In this document: positions 37,002 through 48,437 of the stretch, in pieces
How positions within the stretch are numbered: position 1 is the first letter of the stretch
Layout: every line of letters starts with the position of its first letter
Assembly (NCBI GenBank): GCA_037783545.1
Contig: JBBELK010000994.1
Span: 1 to 64,000, forward strand
Direction: 5' to 3'
Source: Henricia sp. BOLD:AAB3569
Taxonomy: Eukaryota; Echinodermata; Asteroidea; Spinulosida; Echinasteridae
DNA length: 64,000 nucleotides
Notes under the pieces: model-generated
Database searches by the model: none
The model's input: only the letters and a program-made list of their open reading frames with translations
What the model was told of the DNA's origin: nothing
Program-made: the position numbers and the translations under genes

Positions 37002-37073
37002 GGTCCCATGGTGTAACGGTTAGCACTCGAGACTCTGAATCTCGCAATCCGAGTTCAAATCTCGGTGGAACCT
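37002..37073 (+). tRNA. Representative tRNA-Gln(CTG), second gene of module
   Basis: Anticodon CTG (reads CAG). It differs from the TTG gene in the anticodon and in two class marks: gcaatccg instead of gcgatccg in the variable loop, and in this copy ggtggaacc, which puts a C5.A68 mismatch in the acceptor. Flank type is gtgtgcaaaagcatgact. In other modules this slot holds the CGACA mismatch class. Confidence 0.92.
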
Positions 37074-37087
37074 TGTACGATTCTCAA

Positions 37088-37091
37088 TTTT
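37088..37091 (+). terminator. T4 terminator after CTG gene 37002
   Basis: TTTT in tctcaattttgtg, 15 bp past the gene end. It is typical of this spacer family and short enough for a normal 3' trailer. Confidence 0.65.
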
Positions 37092-37135
37092 GTGTGAGTG
37101 GTTTACTGAAATGTTTTTGGTTAACTTCTAAATTT

Positions 37136-37143
37136 TATATATT
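37136..37143 (+). promoter_or_regulatory. TATA-like element before CTG gene 37179
   Basis: TATATATT at -43 to -36, followed by ccagctacaactgcttgg. Same position as in the other spacer families despite differing neighbouring sequence. Confidence 0.5.
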
Positions 37144-37178
37144 CCAGCTACAACTGCTTGGTGGTCATAGGTATGACT

Positions 37179-37250
37179 GGTCCCGTGGTGTAACGGTTAG
37201 CACTCGAGACTCTGAATCTCGCGATCCGAGTTCAAATCTCGGTGGGACCT
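37179..37250 (+). tRNA. Representative tRNA-Gln(CTG), third gene of module
   Basis: Anticodon CTG. The acceptor begins GGTCCCG, giving a G7.T66 wobble that marks this slot throughout the array. All other stems pair. Flank type is ggtcataggtatgact. Its 3' end runs straight into TTTT (37250-37253). Confidence 0.95.
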
Positions 37251-37253
37251 TTT
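37250..37253 (+). terminator. T4 overlapping the tRNA 3' end
   Basis: gggacctttt replaces the usual gggaccttgt, so the T run starts at the discriminator base. In the same spacer the usual T4 (cagtcttttg) is broken to cagtcctttg. The new run may replace the lost one. Confidence 0.55.
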
Positions 37254-37312
37254 ATGGGTCAGTCCTTTGTGCAGGTTCTTTACTGCAATGTATTTTATTA
37301 ACTTCTACATTT

Positions 37313-37320
37313 TATATATT
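37313..37320 (+). promoter_or_regulatory. TATA-like element before TTG gene 37354
   Basis: TATATATT at -41 to -34, followed by ctagctacaaggggttgatg. Third spacer family, same placement. Confidence 0.5.
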
Positions 37321-37353
37321 CTAGCTACAAGGGGTTGATGAAATGGTATGACT

Positions 37354-40300
37354 GGTCCCATGGTGTAATGGTTAGCACTCGAGACTTTGAATCTCGCGAT
37401 CCGAGTTCAAATCTCGGTGGGACCTTGTACCTTTGTGTGAGCGGTTTACTCCAATTTTTTCGGTTAACTTCTAGATTTGATATATTCCAGTTACAACTGC
37501 TTGGTGTGCAAAAGCATGACTGGTCCCATGGTGTAACGGTTAGCACTCGAGACTCTGAATCTCGCGATCCGAGTTCAAATCTCGGTGGGACCTTGTAAGG
37601 GTCAGGTTCTTTACTGCAATGTCTTTTTATTAACTTCTACATTTTATATATTCTAGCTACAAGGGGTTGATGAAATGATATGACTGGTCCCATGGTGTAA
37701 TGGTTAGCACTCGGGACTTTGAATCTCTTGATCCGAGTTCAAATCTCGGTGGGACCTTGTACTATTTTAACCTTTGTGTGAGTGGTTTACTGAAATGTTT
37801 TCGGTTAACTTTTAGATTTGATATATTCTAGTTACAACTGCTTGGTGCGCAAAAGCATGACTGGTCCCATGGTGTAACGGTTAGCACTCGAGACTCTGAA
37901 TCTCGCGATCCGAGTTCAAATCTCGGTGGGACCTTTTATGGGTCAGGCTTTTGTGCAGGTTCTTTACTGCAATGTCTTTTATTAACTTCTACATTTTATA
38001 TATTCTAGCTACAAGGGGTTGATGAAATGGTATGACTGGTCCCATGGTGTAATGGTTAGCACTCGAGACTTTGAATCTCGCGATCCGAGTTCAAATCTCG
38101 GTGGGACCTTGTACGATTCTCAATTTTGTGTGAGTGGTTTACTGAAATGTTTTCGGTTAACTTCTAAATTTTATATATTCCAGCTACAACTGCTTGGTGG
38201 TCATAGGTATGACTGGTCCCGTGGTGTAACGGTTAGCACTCGAGACTCTGAATCTCACGATCCGAGTTCAAATCTCGGTGGGATCTTGTTCTATTTTAAC
38301 CTTTGTGTGAGCGATTTACTCCAATCTTTTCGGTTAACTTCTAGATTTGATATATTCCAGTTACAACTGCTTGGTGTGCAAAAGCATGACTGGTCCCATG
38401 GTGTAACGGTTAGCACTCGAGACTCTGAATCTCGCGATCCGAGTTCAAATCTCGGTGGGACCTTGTATGGGTCAGTCTTTTGTGCAGGTTCTTTACTGCA
38501 ATGTCTTTTATTAACTTCTACATTTTATATATTCTAGCTACAAGGGGTTGATGAAATGGTATGACTGGTCCCATGGTGTAATGGTTAGCAGTCGAGACTT
38601 TGAATCTCGCGATCCGAGTTCAAATCTCGGTGGGACCTTGTACCTTTGTGTGAGCGATTTACTCCAATCTTTTCGGTTAACTTCTAGATTTGATATATTC
38701 CAGTTACAACTGCTTGGTGTGCAAAAGCATGACTGGTCCCATGGTGTAACGGTTAGCACTCGACACTCTGAATCTCGCAATCCGAGTTCAAATCTTGGTG
38801 GGACCTTGTGCGATTCTCAATTTTGTGTGAGTGGTTTACTGAAATGTTTTCGGTTAACTTCTAAATTGTATATATTCCAGCTACAACTGCTTGGTGGTCA
38901 TAGGTATGACTGGTCCCGTGGTGTAACGGTTAGCACTCGAGACTCTGAATCTCGCGATCCGAGTTCAAATCTCGGTGGGACCTTTTATGGGTCAGTCTTT
39001 TGTGCAGGTTCTTTACTGCAATTTATTTTATTAACTTCTACATTTTATATATTCTAGCTACAAGGGGTTGATGAAATGGTATGACTGGTCCCATGGTGTA
39101 ATGGTTAGCACTCGAGACTTTGAATCTCGCGGTCCGAGTTCAAATCTCGGTGGGACCTTGTACTATTTTAACCTTTGTGTGAGTGGTTTACTGAAATGTT
39201 TTCGGTTAACTTTTAGATTTGATATATTATAGTTACAACTGCTTGGTGGGCAAAAGCATGACTGGTCCCATGGTGTAACGGTTAGCACTCGAGACTCTGA
39301 ATCTCGCGATCCGAGTTCAAATCTCGGTGGGACCGTGTACGATTTTAACCTTTGTGTGAGCGGTTTACTCCAATATTTTCGGTTAACTTCTAGATTTGAT
39401 ATATTCCAGTTACAACTGCTTGGTGTGCAAAAGCATGACTGGTCCCATGGTGTAACGGTTAGCACTCGAGACTCTGAATCTCGCAATCCGAGTTCAAATC
39501 TCGGTGGAACCTTGTACGATTCTCAATTTTGTGTGAGTGGTTTACTGAAATGTTTTTGGTTAACTTCTAGATTTGATATATTCCAGTTACAACTGCTTGG
39601 TGTGCAAAAGCATGACTGGTCCCATGGTGTAACGGTTAGCACTCGACACTCTGAATCTCGCAATCCGAGTTCAAATCTTGGTGGGACCTTGTGCGATTCT
39701 CAATTTTGTGTGAGTGGTTTACTGAAATGTTTTCGGTTAACTTCTAAATTTTATATATTCCAGCTACAACTGCTTGGTGGTCATAGGTATGACTGGTCCC
39801 GTGGTGTAACGGTTAGCACTCGAGACTCTGAATCTCGCGATCCGAGTTCAAATCTCGGTGGGACCTTTTATGGGTCAGTCCTTTGTGCAGGTTCTTTACT
39901 GCAATTTATTTTATTAACTTCTACATTTTATATATTCTAGCTACAAGGGGTTGATGAAATGGTATGACTGGTCCCATGGTGTAATGGTTAGCACTCGAGA
40001 CTTTGAATCTCGCGGTCCGAGTTCAAATCTCAGTGGGACCTTGTACTATTTTAACCTTTGTGTGAGTGGTTTACTGAAATGTTTTCGGTTAACTTTTAGA
40101 TTTGATATATTATAGTTACAACTGCTTGGTGTGCAAAAGCATGACTGGTCCCATGGTGTAACGGTTAGCACTCGAGACTCTGAATCTCGCGATCCGAGTT
40201 CAAATCTCGGTGGGACCTTGTACGATTTTAACCTTTGTGTGAGCGGTTTACTCCAATATTTTCGGTTAACTTCTAGATTTGATATATTCCAGTTACAACT

Positions 40301-42317
40301 GCTTGGTGTGCAAAAGCATGACTGGTCCCATGGTGTAACGGTTAGCACTCGAGACTCTGAATCTCGCAATCCGAGTTCAAATCTCGGTGGAACCTTGTAC
40401 GATTCTCAATTTTGTGTGAGTGGTTTACTGAAATGTTTTTGGTTAACTTCTAAATTTTATATATTCCAGCTACAACTGCTTGGTGGTCATAGGTATGACT
40501 GGTCCCGTGGTGTAACGGTTAGCACTCGAGACTCTGAATCTCGCGATCCGAGTTCAAATCTCGGTGGGACCTTGTATGGGTCAGTCTTTTGTGCAGGTTC
40601 TTTACTGCAATGTCTTTTATTAACTTCTACATTTTATATATTCTAGCTACAAGGGGTTGATGAAATGGTATGACTGGTCCCATGGTGTAATGGTTAGCAC
40701 TCGAGACTTTGAATCTCGCGATCCGAGTTCAAATCTCGGTGGGACCTTGTACCTTTGTGTGAGCGATTTACTCCAATCTTTTCGGTTAACTTCTAGATTT
40801 GATATATTCCAGTTACAACTGTTTGGTGTGCAAAAGCATGACTGGTCCCATGGTGTAACGGTTAGCACTCGACACTCTGAATCTCGCAATCCGAGTTCAA
40901 ATCTTGGTGTGACCTTGTGCGATTCTCAATTTTGTGTGAGTGGTTTACTGAAATGTTTTCGGTTAACTTCTAAATTTTATATATTCCAGCTACAACTGCT
41001 TGGTGGTCATAGGTATGACTGGTCCCGTGGTGTAACGGTTAGCACTCGAGACTCTGAATCTCGCGATCCGAGTTCAAATCTCGGTGGGACCTTTTATGGG
41101 TCAGTCCTTTGTGCAGGTTCTTTACTGCAATGTATTTTATTAACTTCTACATTTTATATATTCTAGCTACAAGGGGTTGATGAAATGGTATGACTGGTCC
41201 CATGGTGTAATGGTTAACACTCGAGACTTTGAATCTCGCGATCCGAGTTCAAATCTCGGTGGGACCTTGTACCTTTGTGTGAGCGGTTTACTCCAATTTT
41301 TTCGGTTAACTTCTAGATTTGATATATTCCAGTTACAACTGCTTGGTGTGCAAAAGCATGACTGGTCCCATGGTGTAACGGTTAGCACTCGAGACTCTGA
41401 ATCTCGCGATCCGAGTTCAAATATCGGTGGGACCTTGTATGGGTCAGGCTTTTGTGCAGGTTCTTTACTGCAATGTCTTTTTATTAACTTTTACATTTTA
41501 TATATTCTAGCTACAAGGGGTTGATGAAATGATATGACTGGTCCCATGGTGTAATGGTTAGCACTCGGGACTCTGAATCTCTTGATCCGAGTTCAAATCT
41601 CGGTGGGACCTTGTACTATTTTAACCTTTGTGTGAGTGGTTTACTGAAATGTTTTCGGTTAACTTTTAGATTTGATATATTCTAGTTACAACTGCTTGGT
41701 GCGCAAAAGCATGACTGGTCCCATGGTGTAACGGTTAGCACTCGACACTCTGAATCTCGCGATCCGAGTTCAAATCTCGGTGGGACCTTGTATGGGTCAG
41801 GCTTTTGTGCAGGTTCTTTACTGCAATGTCTTTTATTAACTTCTACATTTTATATATTCTAGCTACAAGGGGTTGATGAAATGGTATGACTGGTCCCATG
41901 GTGTAATGGTTAGCACTCGAGACTTTGAATCTCGCGATCCGAGTTCAAATCTCGGTGGGACCTTGTACGATTCTCAATTTTGTGTGAGTGGTTTACTGAA
42001 ATGTTTTCGGTTAACTTCTAAATTTTATATATTCCAGCTACAACTGCTTGGTGGTCATAGGTATGACTGGTCCCGTGGTGTAACGGTTAGCACTCGAGAC
42101 TCTGAATCTCACGATCCGAGTTCAAATCTCGGTGGGATCTTGTTCTATTTTAACCTTTGTGTGAGCGATTTACTCCAATCTTTTCGGTTAACTTCTAGAT
42201 TTGATATATTCCAGTTACAACTGCTTGGTGTGCAAAAGCATGACTGGTCCCATGGTGTAACGGTTAGCACTCGAGACTCTGAATCTCGCGATCCGAGTTC
42301 AAATCTCGGTGGGACCT
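37354..42317 (+). tRNA. tRNA-Gln array, block 6 (29 loci)
   Basis: CTG genes start at 37522, 37863, 38215, 38392, 38735, 38912, 39264, 39441, 39618, 39795, 40147, 40324, 40501, 40844, 41021, 41364, 41540, 41717, 42069, 42246. TTG genes start at 37354, 37686, 38038, 38567, 39087, 39970, 40676, 41196, 41892. CGACA class: 38735, 39618, 40844, 41717. 37686 (TTG) and 41540 (CTG) share the CGGGA/TCTCT stem, so 41540 looks like a TTG-slot gene with a CTG anticodon. 38215 and 42069 have ctcacg, breaking the last anticodon-stem pair. 39087 and 39970 have gcggtcc. Confidence 0.93.
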
Positions 42318-45300
42318 TGTATGGGTCAGTCTTTTGTGCAGGTTCTTTACTGCAATGTCTTTTATTAACTTCTACATTTTATATATTCTAGCTACAAGGG
42401 GTTGATGAAATGGTATGACTGGTCCCATGGTGTAATGGTTAGCACTCGAGACTTTGAATCTCGCGATCCGAGTTCAAATCTCGGTGGGACCTTGTACCTT
42501 TGTGTGAGCGATTTACTCCAATCTTTTCGGTTAACTTCTAGATTTGATATATTCCAGTTACAACTGCTTGGTGTGCAAAAGCATGACTGGTCCCATGGTG
42601 TAACGGTTAGCACTCGACACTCTGAATCTCGCAATCCGAGTTCAAATCTTGGTGGGACCTTGTGCGATTCTCAATTTTGTGTGAGTGGTTTACTGAAATG
42701 TTTTCGGTTAACTTCTAAATTTTATATATTCCAGCTACAACTGCTTGGTGGTCATAGGTATGACTGGTCCCGTGGTGTAACGGTTAGCACTCGAGACTCT
42801 GAATCTCGCGATCCGAGTTCAAATCTCGGTGGGACCTTTTATGGGTCAGTCCTTTGTGCAGGTTCTTTACTGCAATTTATTTTATTAACTTCTACATTTT
42901 ATATATTCTAGCTACAAGGGGTTGATGAAATGGTATGACTGGTCCCATGGTGTAATGGTTAGCACTCGAGACTTTGAATCTCGCGGTCCGAGTTCAAATC
43001 TCGGTGGGACCTTGTACTATTTTAACCTTTGTGTGAGTGGTTTACTGAAATGTTTTCGGTTAACTTTTAGATTTGATATATTCTAGTTACAACTGCTTGG
43101 TGTTCAAAAGCATGACTGGTCCCATGGTGTAACGGTTAGCACTCGAGACTCTGAATCTCGCGATCCGAGTTCAAATCTCGGTGGGACCTTGTACGATTTT
43201 AACCTTTGTGTGAGCGGTTTACTCCAATATTTTCGGTTAACTTCTATATTTGATATATTCCAGTTACAACTGCTTGGTGTGCAAAAGCATGACGGGTCCC
43301 ATGGTGTAACGGTTAGCACTCGAGACTCTGAATCTCGCAATCCGAGTTCAAATCTCGGTGGGACCTTGTACGATTCTCAATTTTGTGTGAGTGGTTTACT
43401 GAAATGTTATCGGTTAACTTCTAAATTTTATATATTCCAGCTACAACTGCTTGGTGGTCATAAGTATGACTGGTCCCATGGTGTAACGGTTAGCACTCGA
43501 GACTCTGAATCTCGCGATCCGAGTTCAAATCTCGGTGGGATCTTGTATGGGTCAGTCTTTTGTGCAGGTTCTTTACTGCAATGTCTTTTATTAACTTCTA
43601 CATTTTATATACTCTAGCTACAAGGGGTTGATGAAATGGTATGACTGGTCCCATGGTGTAATGGTTAGCACTCGAGACTTTGAATCTCGCGATCCGAGTT
43701 CAAATCTCGGTGGGACCTTGTATGGGTCAGTCTTTTGTGCAGGTTCTTTACTGCAATGTCTTTTATTAACTTCTACATTTTATATATTCTAGCTACAAGG
43801 GGTTGATGAAATGGTATGACTGGTCCCATGGTGTAATGGTTAGCACTCGAGACTTTGAATCTCGCGATCCGAGTTCAAATCTCGGTGGGACCTTGTACCT
43901 TTGTGTGAGCGGTTTACTCCAATTTTTTTTCGGTTAACTTCTAGATTTGATATATTCCAGTTACAACTACTTGGTGTGCAAAAGCATGACTGGTCCCATG
44001 GTGTAACGGTTAGCACTCGACACTCTGAATCTCGCGATCCGAGTTCAAATCTCGGTGGGACCTTGTATGGGTCAGGCTTTTGTGCAGGTTCTTTACTGCA
44101 ATGTCTTTTATTAACTTCTACATTTTATATATTCTAGCTACAAGGGGTTGATGAAATGGTATGACTGGTCCCATGGTGTAATGGTTAGCACTCGAGACTT
44201 TGAATCTCGCGATCCGAGTTCAAATCTCGGTGGGACCTTGTACGATTCTCAATTTTGTGTGAGTGGTTTACTGAAATGTTTTCGGTTAACTTCTAAATTT
44301 TATATATTCCAGCTACAACTGCTTGGTGGTCATAGGTATGACTGGTCCCGTGGTGTAACGGTTAGCACTCGAGACTCTGAATCTCACGATCCGAGTTCAA
44401 ATCTCGGTGGGATCTTGTTCTATTTTAACCTTTGTGTGAGCGATTTACTCCAATCTTTTCGGTTAACTTCTAGATTTGATATATTCCAGTTACAACTGCT
44501 TGGTGTGCAAAAGCATGACTGGTCCCATGGTGTAACGGTTAGCACTCGAGACTCTGAATCTCGCGATCCGAGTTCAAATCTCGGTGGGACCTTGTATGGG
44601 TCAGTCTTTTGTGCAGGTTCTTTACTGCAATGTCTTTTATTAACTTCTACATTTTATATATTCTAGCTACAAGGGGTTGATGAAATGGTATGACTGGTCC
44701 CATGGTGTAATGGTTAGCACTCGAGACTTTGAATCTCGCGATCCGAGTTCAAATCTCGGTGGGACCTTGTACCTTTGTGTGAGCGATTTACTCCAATCTT
44801 TTCGGTTAACTTCTAGATTTGATATATTCCAGTTACAACTGGTTGGTGTGCAAAAGCATGACTGGTCCCATGGTGTAACGGTTAGCACTCGACACTCTGA
44901 ATCTCGCAATCCGAGTTCAAATCTTGGTGGGACCTTGTGCGATTCTCAATTTTGTGTGAGTGGTTTACTGAAATGTTTTCGGTTAACTTCTAAATTTTAT
45001 ATATTCCAGCTACAACTGCTTGGTGGTCATAGGTATGACTGGTCCCGTGGTGTAACGGTTAGCACTCGAGACTCTGAATCTCGCGATCCGAGTTCAAATC
45101 TCGGTGGGACCTTTTATGGGTCAGTCCTTTGTGCAGGTTCTTTACTGCAATTTATTTTATTAACTTCTACATTTTATATATTCTAGCTACAAGGGGTTGA
45201 TGAAATGGTATGACTGGTCCCATGGTGTAATGGTTAGCACTCGAGACTTTGAATCTCGCGGTCCGAGTTCAAATCTCGGTGGGACCTCGTACTATTTTAA

Positions 45301-48300
45301 CCTTTGTGTGAGTGGTTTACTGAAATGTTTTCGGTTAACTTTTAGATTTGATATATTCTAGTTACAACTGCTTGGTGTTCAAAAGCATGACTGGTCCCAT
45401 GGTGTAACGGTTAGCACTCGAGACTCTGAATCTCGCGATCCGAGTTCAAATCTCGGTGGGACCTTGTACGATTTTAACCTTTGTGTGAGCGGTTTACTCC
45501 AATATTTTCGGTTAACTTCTATATTTGATATATTCCAGTTACAACTGCTTGGTGTGCAAAAGCATGACGGGTCCCATGGTGTAACGGTTAGCACTCGAGA
45601 CTCTGAATCTCGCAATCCGAGTTCAAATCTCGGTGGGACCTTGTACGATTCTCAATTTTGTGTGAGTGGTTTACTGAAATGTTATCGGTTAACTTCTAAA
45701 TTTTATATATTCCAGCTACAACTGCTTGGTGGTCATAAGTATGACTGGTCCCATGGTGTAACGGTTAGCACTCGAGACTCTGAATCTCGCGATCCGAGTT
45801 CAAATCTCGGTGGGATCTTGTATGGGTCAGTCTTTTGTGCAGGTTCTTTACTGCAATGTCTTTTATTAACTTCTACATTTTATATACTCTAGCTACAAGG
45901 GGTTGATGAAATGGTATGACTGGTCCCATGGTGTAATGGTTAGCACTCGAGACTTTGAATCTCGCGATCCGAGTTCAAATCTCGGTGGGACCTTGTATGG
46001 GTCAGTCTTTTGTGCAGGTTCTTTACTGCAATGTCTTTTATTAACTTCTACATTTTATATATTCTAGCTACAAGGGGTTGATGAAATGGTATGACTGGTC
46101 CCATGGTGTAATGGTTAGCACTCGAGACTTTGAATCTCGCGATCCGAGTTCAAATCTCGGTGGGACCTTGTACCTTTGTGTGAGCGGTTTACTCCAATTT
46201 TTTTCCGGTTAACTTCTAGATTTGATATATTCCAGTTACAACTACTTGGTGTGCAAAAGCATGACTGGTCCCATGGTGTAACGGTTAGCACTCGACACTC
46301 TGAATCTCGCAGTCCGAGTTCAAATATCGGTGGGACCTTGTATGGGTCAGGCTTTTGTGCAGGTTCTTTACTGCAATGTCTTTTTATTAACTTTTACATT
46401 TTATATATTCTAGCTACAAGGGGTTGATGAAATGATATGACTGGTCCCATGGTGTAATGGTTAGCACTCGGGACTCTGAATCTCTTGATCCGAGTTCAAA
46501 TCTCGGTGGGACCTTGTACTATTTTAACCTTTGTGTGAGTGGTTTACTGAAATGTTTTCGGTTAACTTTTAGATTTGATATATTCTAGTTACAACTGCTT
46601 GGTGCGCAAAAGCATGACTGGTCCCATGGTGTAACGGTTAGCACTCGAGACTCTGAATCTCGCGATCCGAGTTCAAATCTCGGTGGGACCTTGTATGGGT
46701 CAGGCTTTTGTGCAGGTTCTTTACTGCAATGTCTTTTATTAACTTCTACATTTTATATATTCTAGCTACAAGGGGTTGATGAAATGGTATGACTGGTCCC
46801 ATGGTGTAATGGTTAGCACTCGAGACTTTGAATCTCGCGATCCGAGTTCAAATCTCGGTGGGACCTTGTACCTTTGTGTGAGCGATTTACTCCAATCTTT
46901 TCGGTTAACTTCTAGATTTGATATATTCCAGTTACAACTGGTTGGTGTGCAAAAGCATGACTGGTCCCATGGTGTAACGGTTAGCACTCGACACTCTGAA
47001 TCTCGCAATCCGAGTTCAAATCTTGGTGGGACCTTGTGCGATTCTCAATTTTGTGTGAGTGGTTTACTGAAATGTTTTCGGTTAACTTCTAAATTTTATA
47101 TATTCCAGCTACAACTGCTTGGTGGTCATAGGTATGACTGGTCCCGTGGTGTAACGGTTAGCACTCGAGACTCTGAATCTCGCGATCCGAGTTCAAATCT
47201 CGGTGGGACCTTTTATGGGTCAGTCCTTTGTGCAGGTTCTTTACTGCAATTTATTTTATTAACTTCTACATTTTATATATTCTAGCTACAAGGGGTTGAT
47301 GAAATGGTATGACTGGTCCCATGGTGTAATGGTTAGCACTCGAGACTTTGAATCTCGCGGTCCGAGTTCAAATCTCGGTGGGACCTTGTACTATTTTAAC
47401 CTTTGTGTGAGTGGTTTACTGAAATGTTTTCGGTTAACTTTTAGATTTGATATATTCTAGTTACAACTGCTTGGTGTTCAAAAGCATGACTGGTCCCATG
47501 GTGTAACGGTTAGCACTCGAGACTCTGAATCTCGCGATCCGAGTTCAAATCTCGGTGGGACCTTGTACGATTTTAACCTTTGTGTGAGCGGTTTACTCCA
47601 ATATTTTCGGTTAACTTCTATATTTGATATATTCCAGTTACAACTGCTTGGTGTGCAAAAGCATGACGGGTCCCATGGTGTAACGGTTAGCACTCGAGAC
47701 TCTGAATCTCGCAATCCGAGTTCAAATCTCGGTGGGACCTTGTACGATTGTCAATTTTGTGTGAGTGGTTTACTGAAATGTTATCGGTTAACTTCTAAAT
47801 TTTATATATTCCAGCTACAACTGCTTGGTGGTCATAAGTATGACTGGTCCCATGGTGTAACGGTTAGCACTCGAGACTCTGAATCTCGCGATCCGAGTTC
47901 AAATCTCGGTGGGATCTTGTATGGGTCAGTCTTTTGTGCAGGTTCTTTACTGCAATGTCTTTTATTAACTTCTACATTTTATATACTCTAGCTACAAGGG
48001 GTTGATGAAATGGTATGACTGGTCCCATGGTGTAATGGTTAGCACTCGAGACTTTGAATCTCGCGATCCGAGTTCAAATCTCGGTGGGACCTTGTATGGG
48101 TCAGTCTTTTGTGCAGGTTCTTTACTGCAATGTCTTTTATTAACTTCTACATTTTATATATTCTAGCTACAAGGGGTTGATGAAATGGTATGACTGGTCG
48201 CATGGTGTAATGGTTAGCACTCGAGACTTTGAATCTCGCGATCCGAGTTCAAATCTCGGTGGGACCTTGTACCTTTGTGTGAGCGGTTTACTCCAATTTT

Positions 48301-48437
48301 TTTTCGGTTAACTTCTAGATTTGATATATTCCAGTTACAACTACTTGGTGTGCAAAAGCATGACTGGTCCCATGGTGTAACGGTTAGCACTCGACACTCT
48401 GAATCTCGCAGTCCGAGTTCAAATCTCGGTGGGACCT
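41717..48437 (+). repeat. 2275-bp higher-order repeat, about three copies
   Basis: The 13-gene block 41717-43991 is repeated at 43992-46266, every gene start shifted by 2275 bp (42421/44696, 43118/45393, 43822/46097). A third copy follows at a 2099-bp step (44696/46795, 45393/47492, 46267/48366), i.e. with about one gene unit less. Shared marks are tgttcaaaagcatgac before one CTG gene, gacgggtccc before the next, and tatactctag in a third spacer. A further partial copy of the marks is at 50471-50825. Confidence 0.85.
42421..47211 (+). tRNA. tRNA-Gln array, block 7 (28 loci)
   Basis: CTG genes start at 42589, 42766, 43118, 43295, 43472, 43992, 44344, 44521, 44864, 45041, 45393, 45570, 45747, 46267, 46443, 46620, 46963, 47140. 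TTG genes start at 42421, 42941, 43647, 43822, 44167, 44696, 45216, 45922, 46097, 46795. CGACA class: 42589, 43992, 44864, 46267, 46963. TTG pairs stand side by side at 43647/43822 and 45922/46097. 43295 and 45570 follow gacg instead of gact. 44344 has ctcacg. 46443 is a CTG gene in a TTG-type flank with stem CGGGA/TCTCT, like 41540. Confidence 0.93.

Larger units (their letters stand above)
32308..37250 (+). tRNA. tRNA-Gln array, block 5 (30 loci)
   Basis: CTG genes start at 32476, 32653, 32849, 33026, 33369, 33546, 33898, 34075, 34252, 34429 (truncated), 34735, 34912, 35271, 35616, 35793, 36152, 36482, 36659, 37002, 37179. TTG genes start at 32308, 33201, 33721, 34577 (truncated), 35087, 35446, 35968, 36241 and 36322 (both 5'-truncated), 36834. 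CGACA class: 33369, 34735, 35616. 35087 and 35968 have stem CGGGA/TCTCT. 36152 has gaatcgcgttc, which spoils one T-stem pair. 34735 to 35968 and its flank repeat at an 881-bp offset. This block has the most truncations. Confidence 0.93.
36834..37353 (+). repeat. 520-bp three-gene module (type copy)
   Basis: TTG gene, 96-bp spacer, CTG gene, 105-bp spacer, CTG gene, 103-bp spacer. The same order with a 520-bp step appears at 27216-27736, 40676-41196, 42421-42941, 44696-45216, 46795-47315, 49247-49767 and 55191-55711, among others. The spacers share ttaactt(c/t)ta...tatatt and clearly descend from one ancestral tRNA-plus-spacer unit of about 175 bp. Confidence 0.9.
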
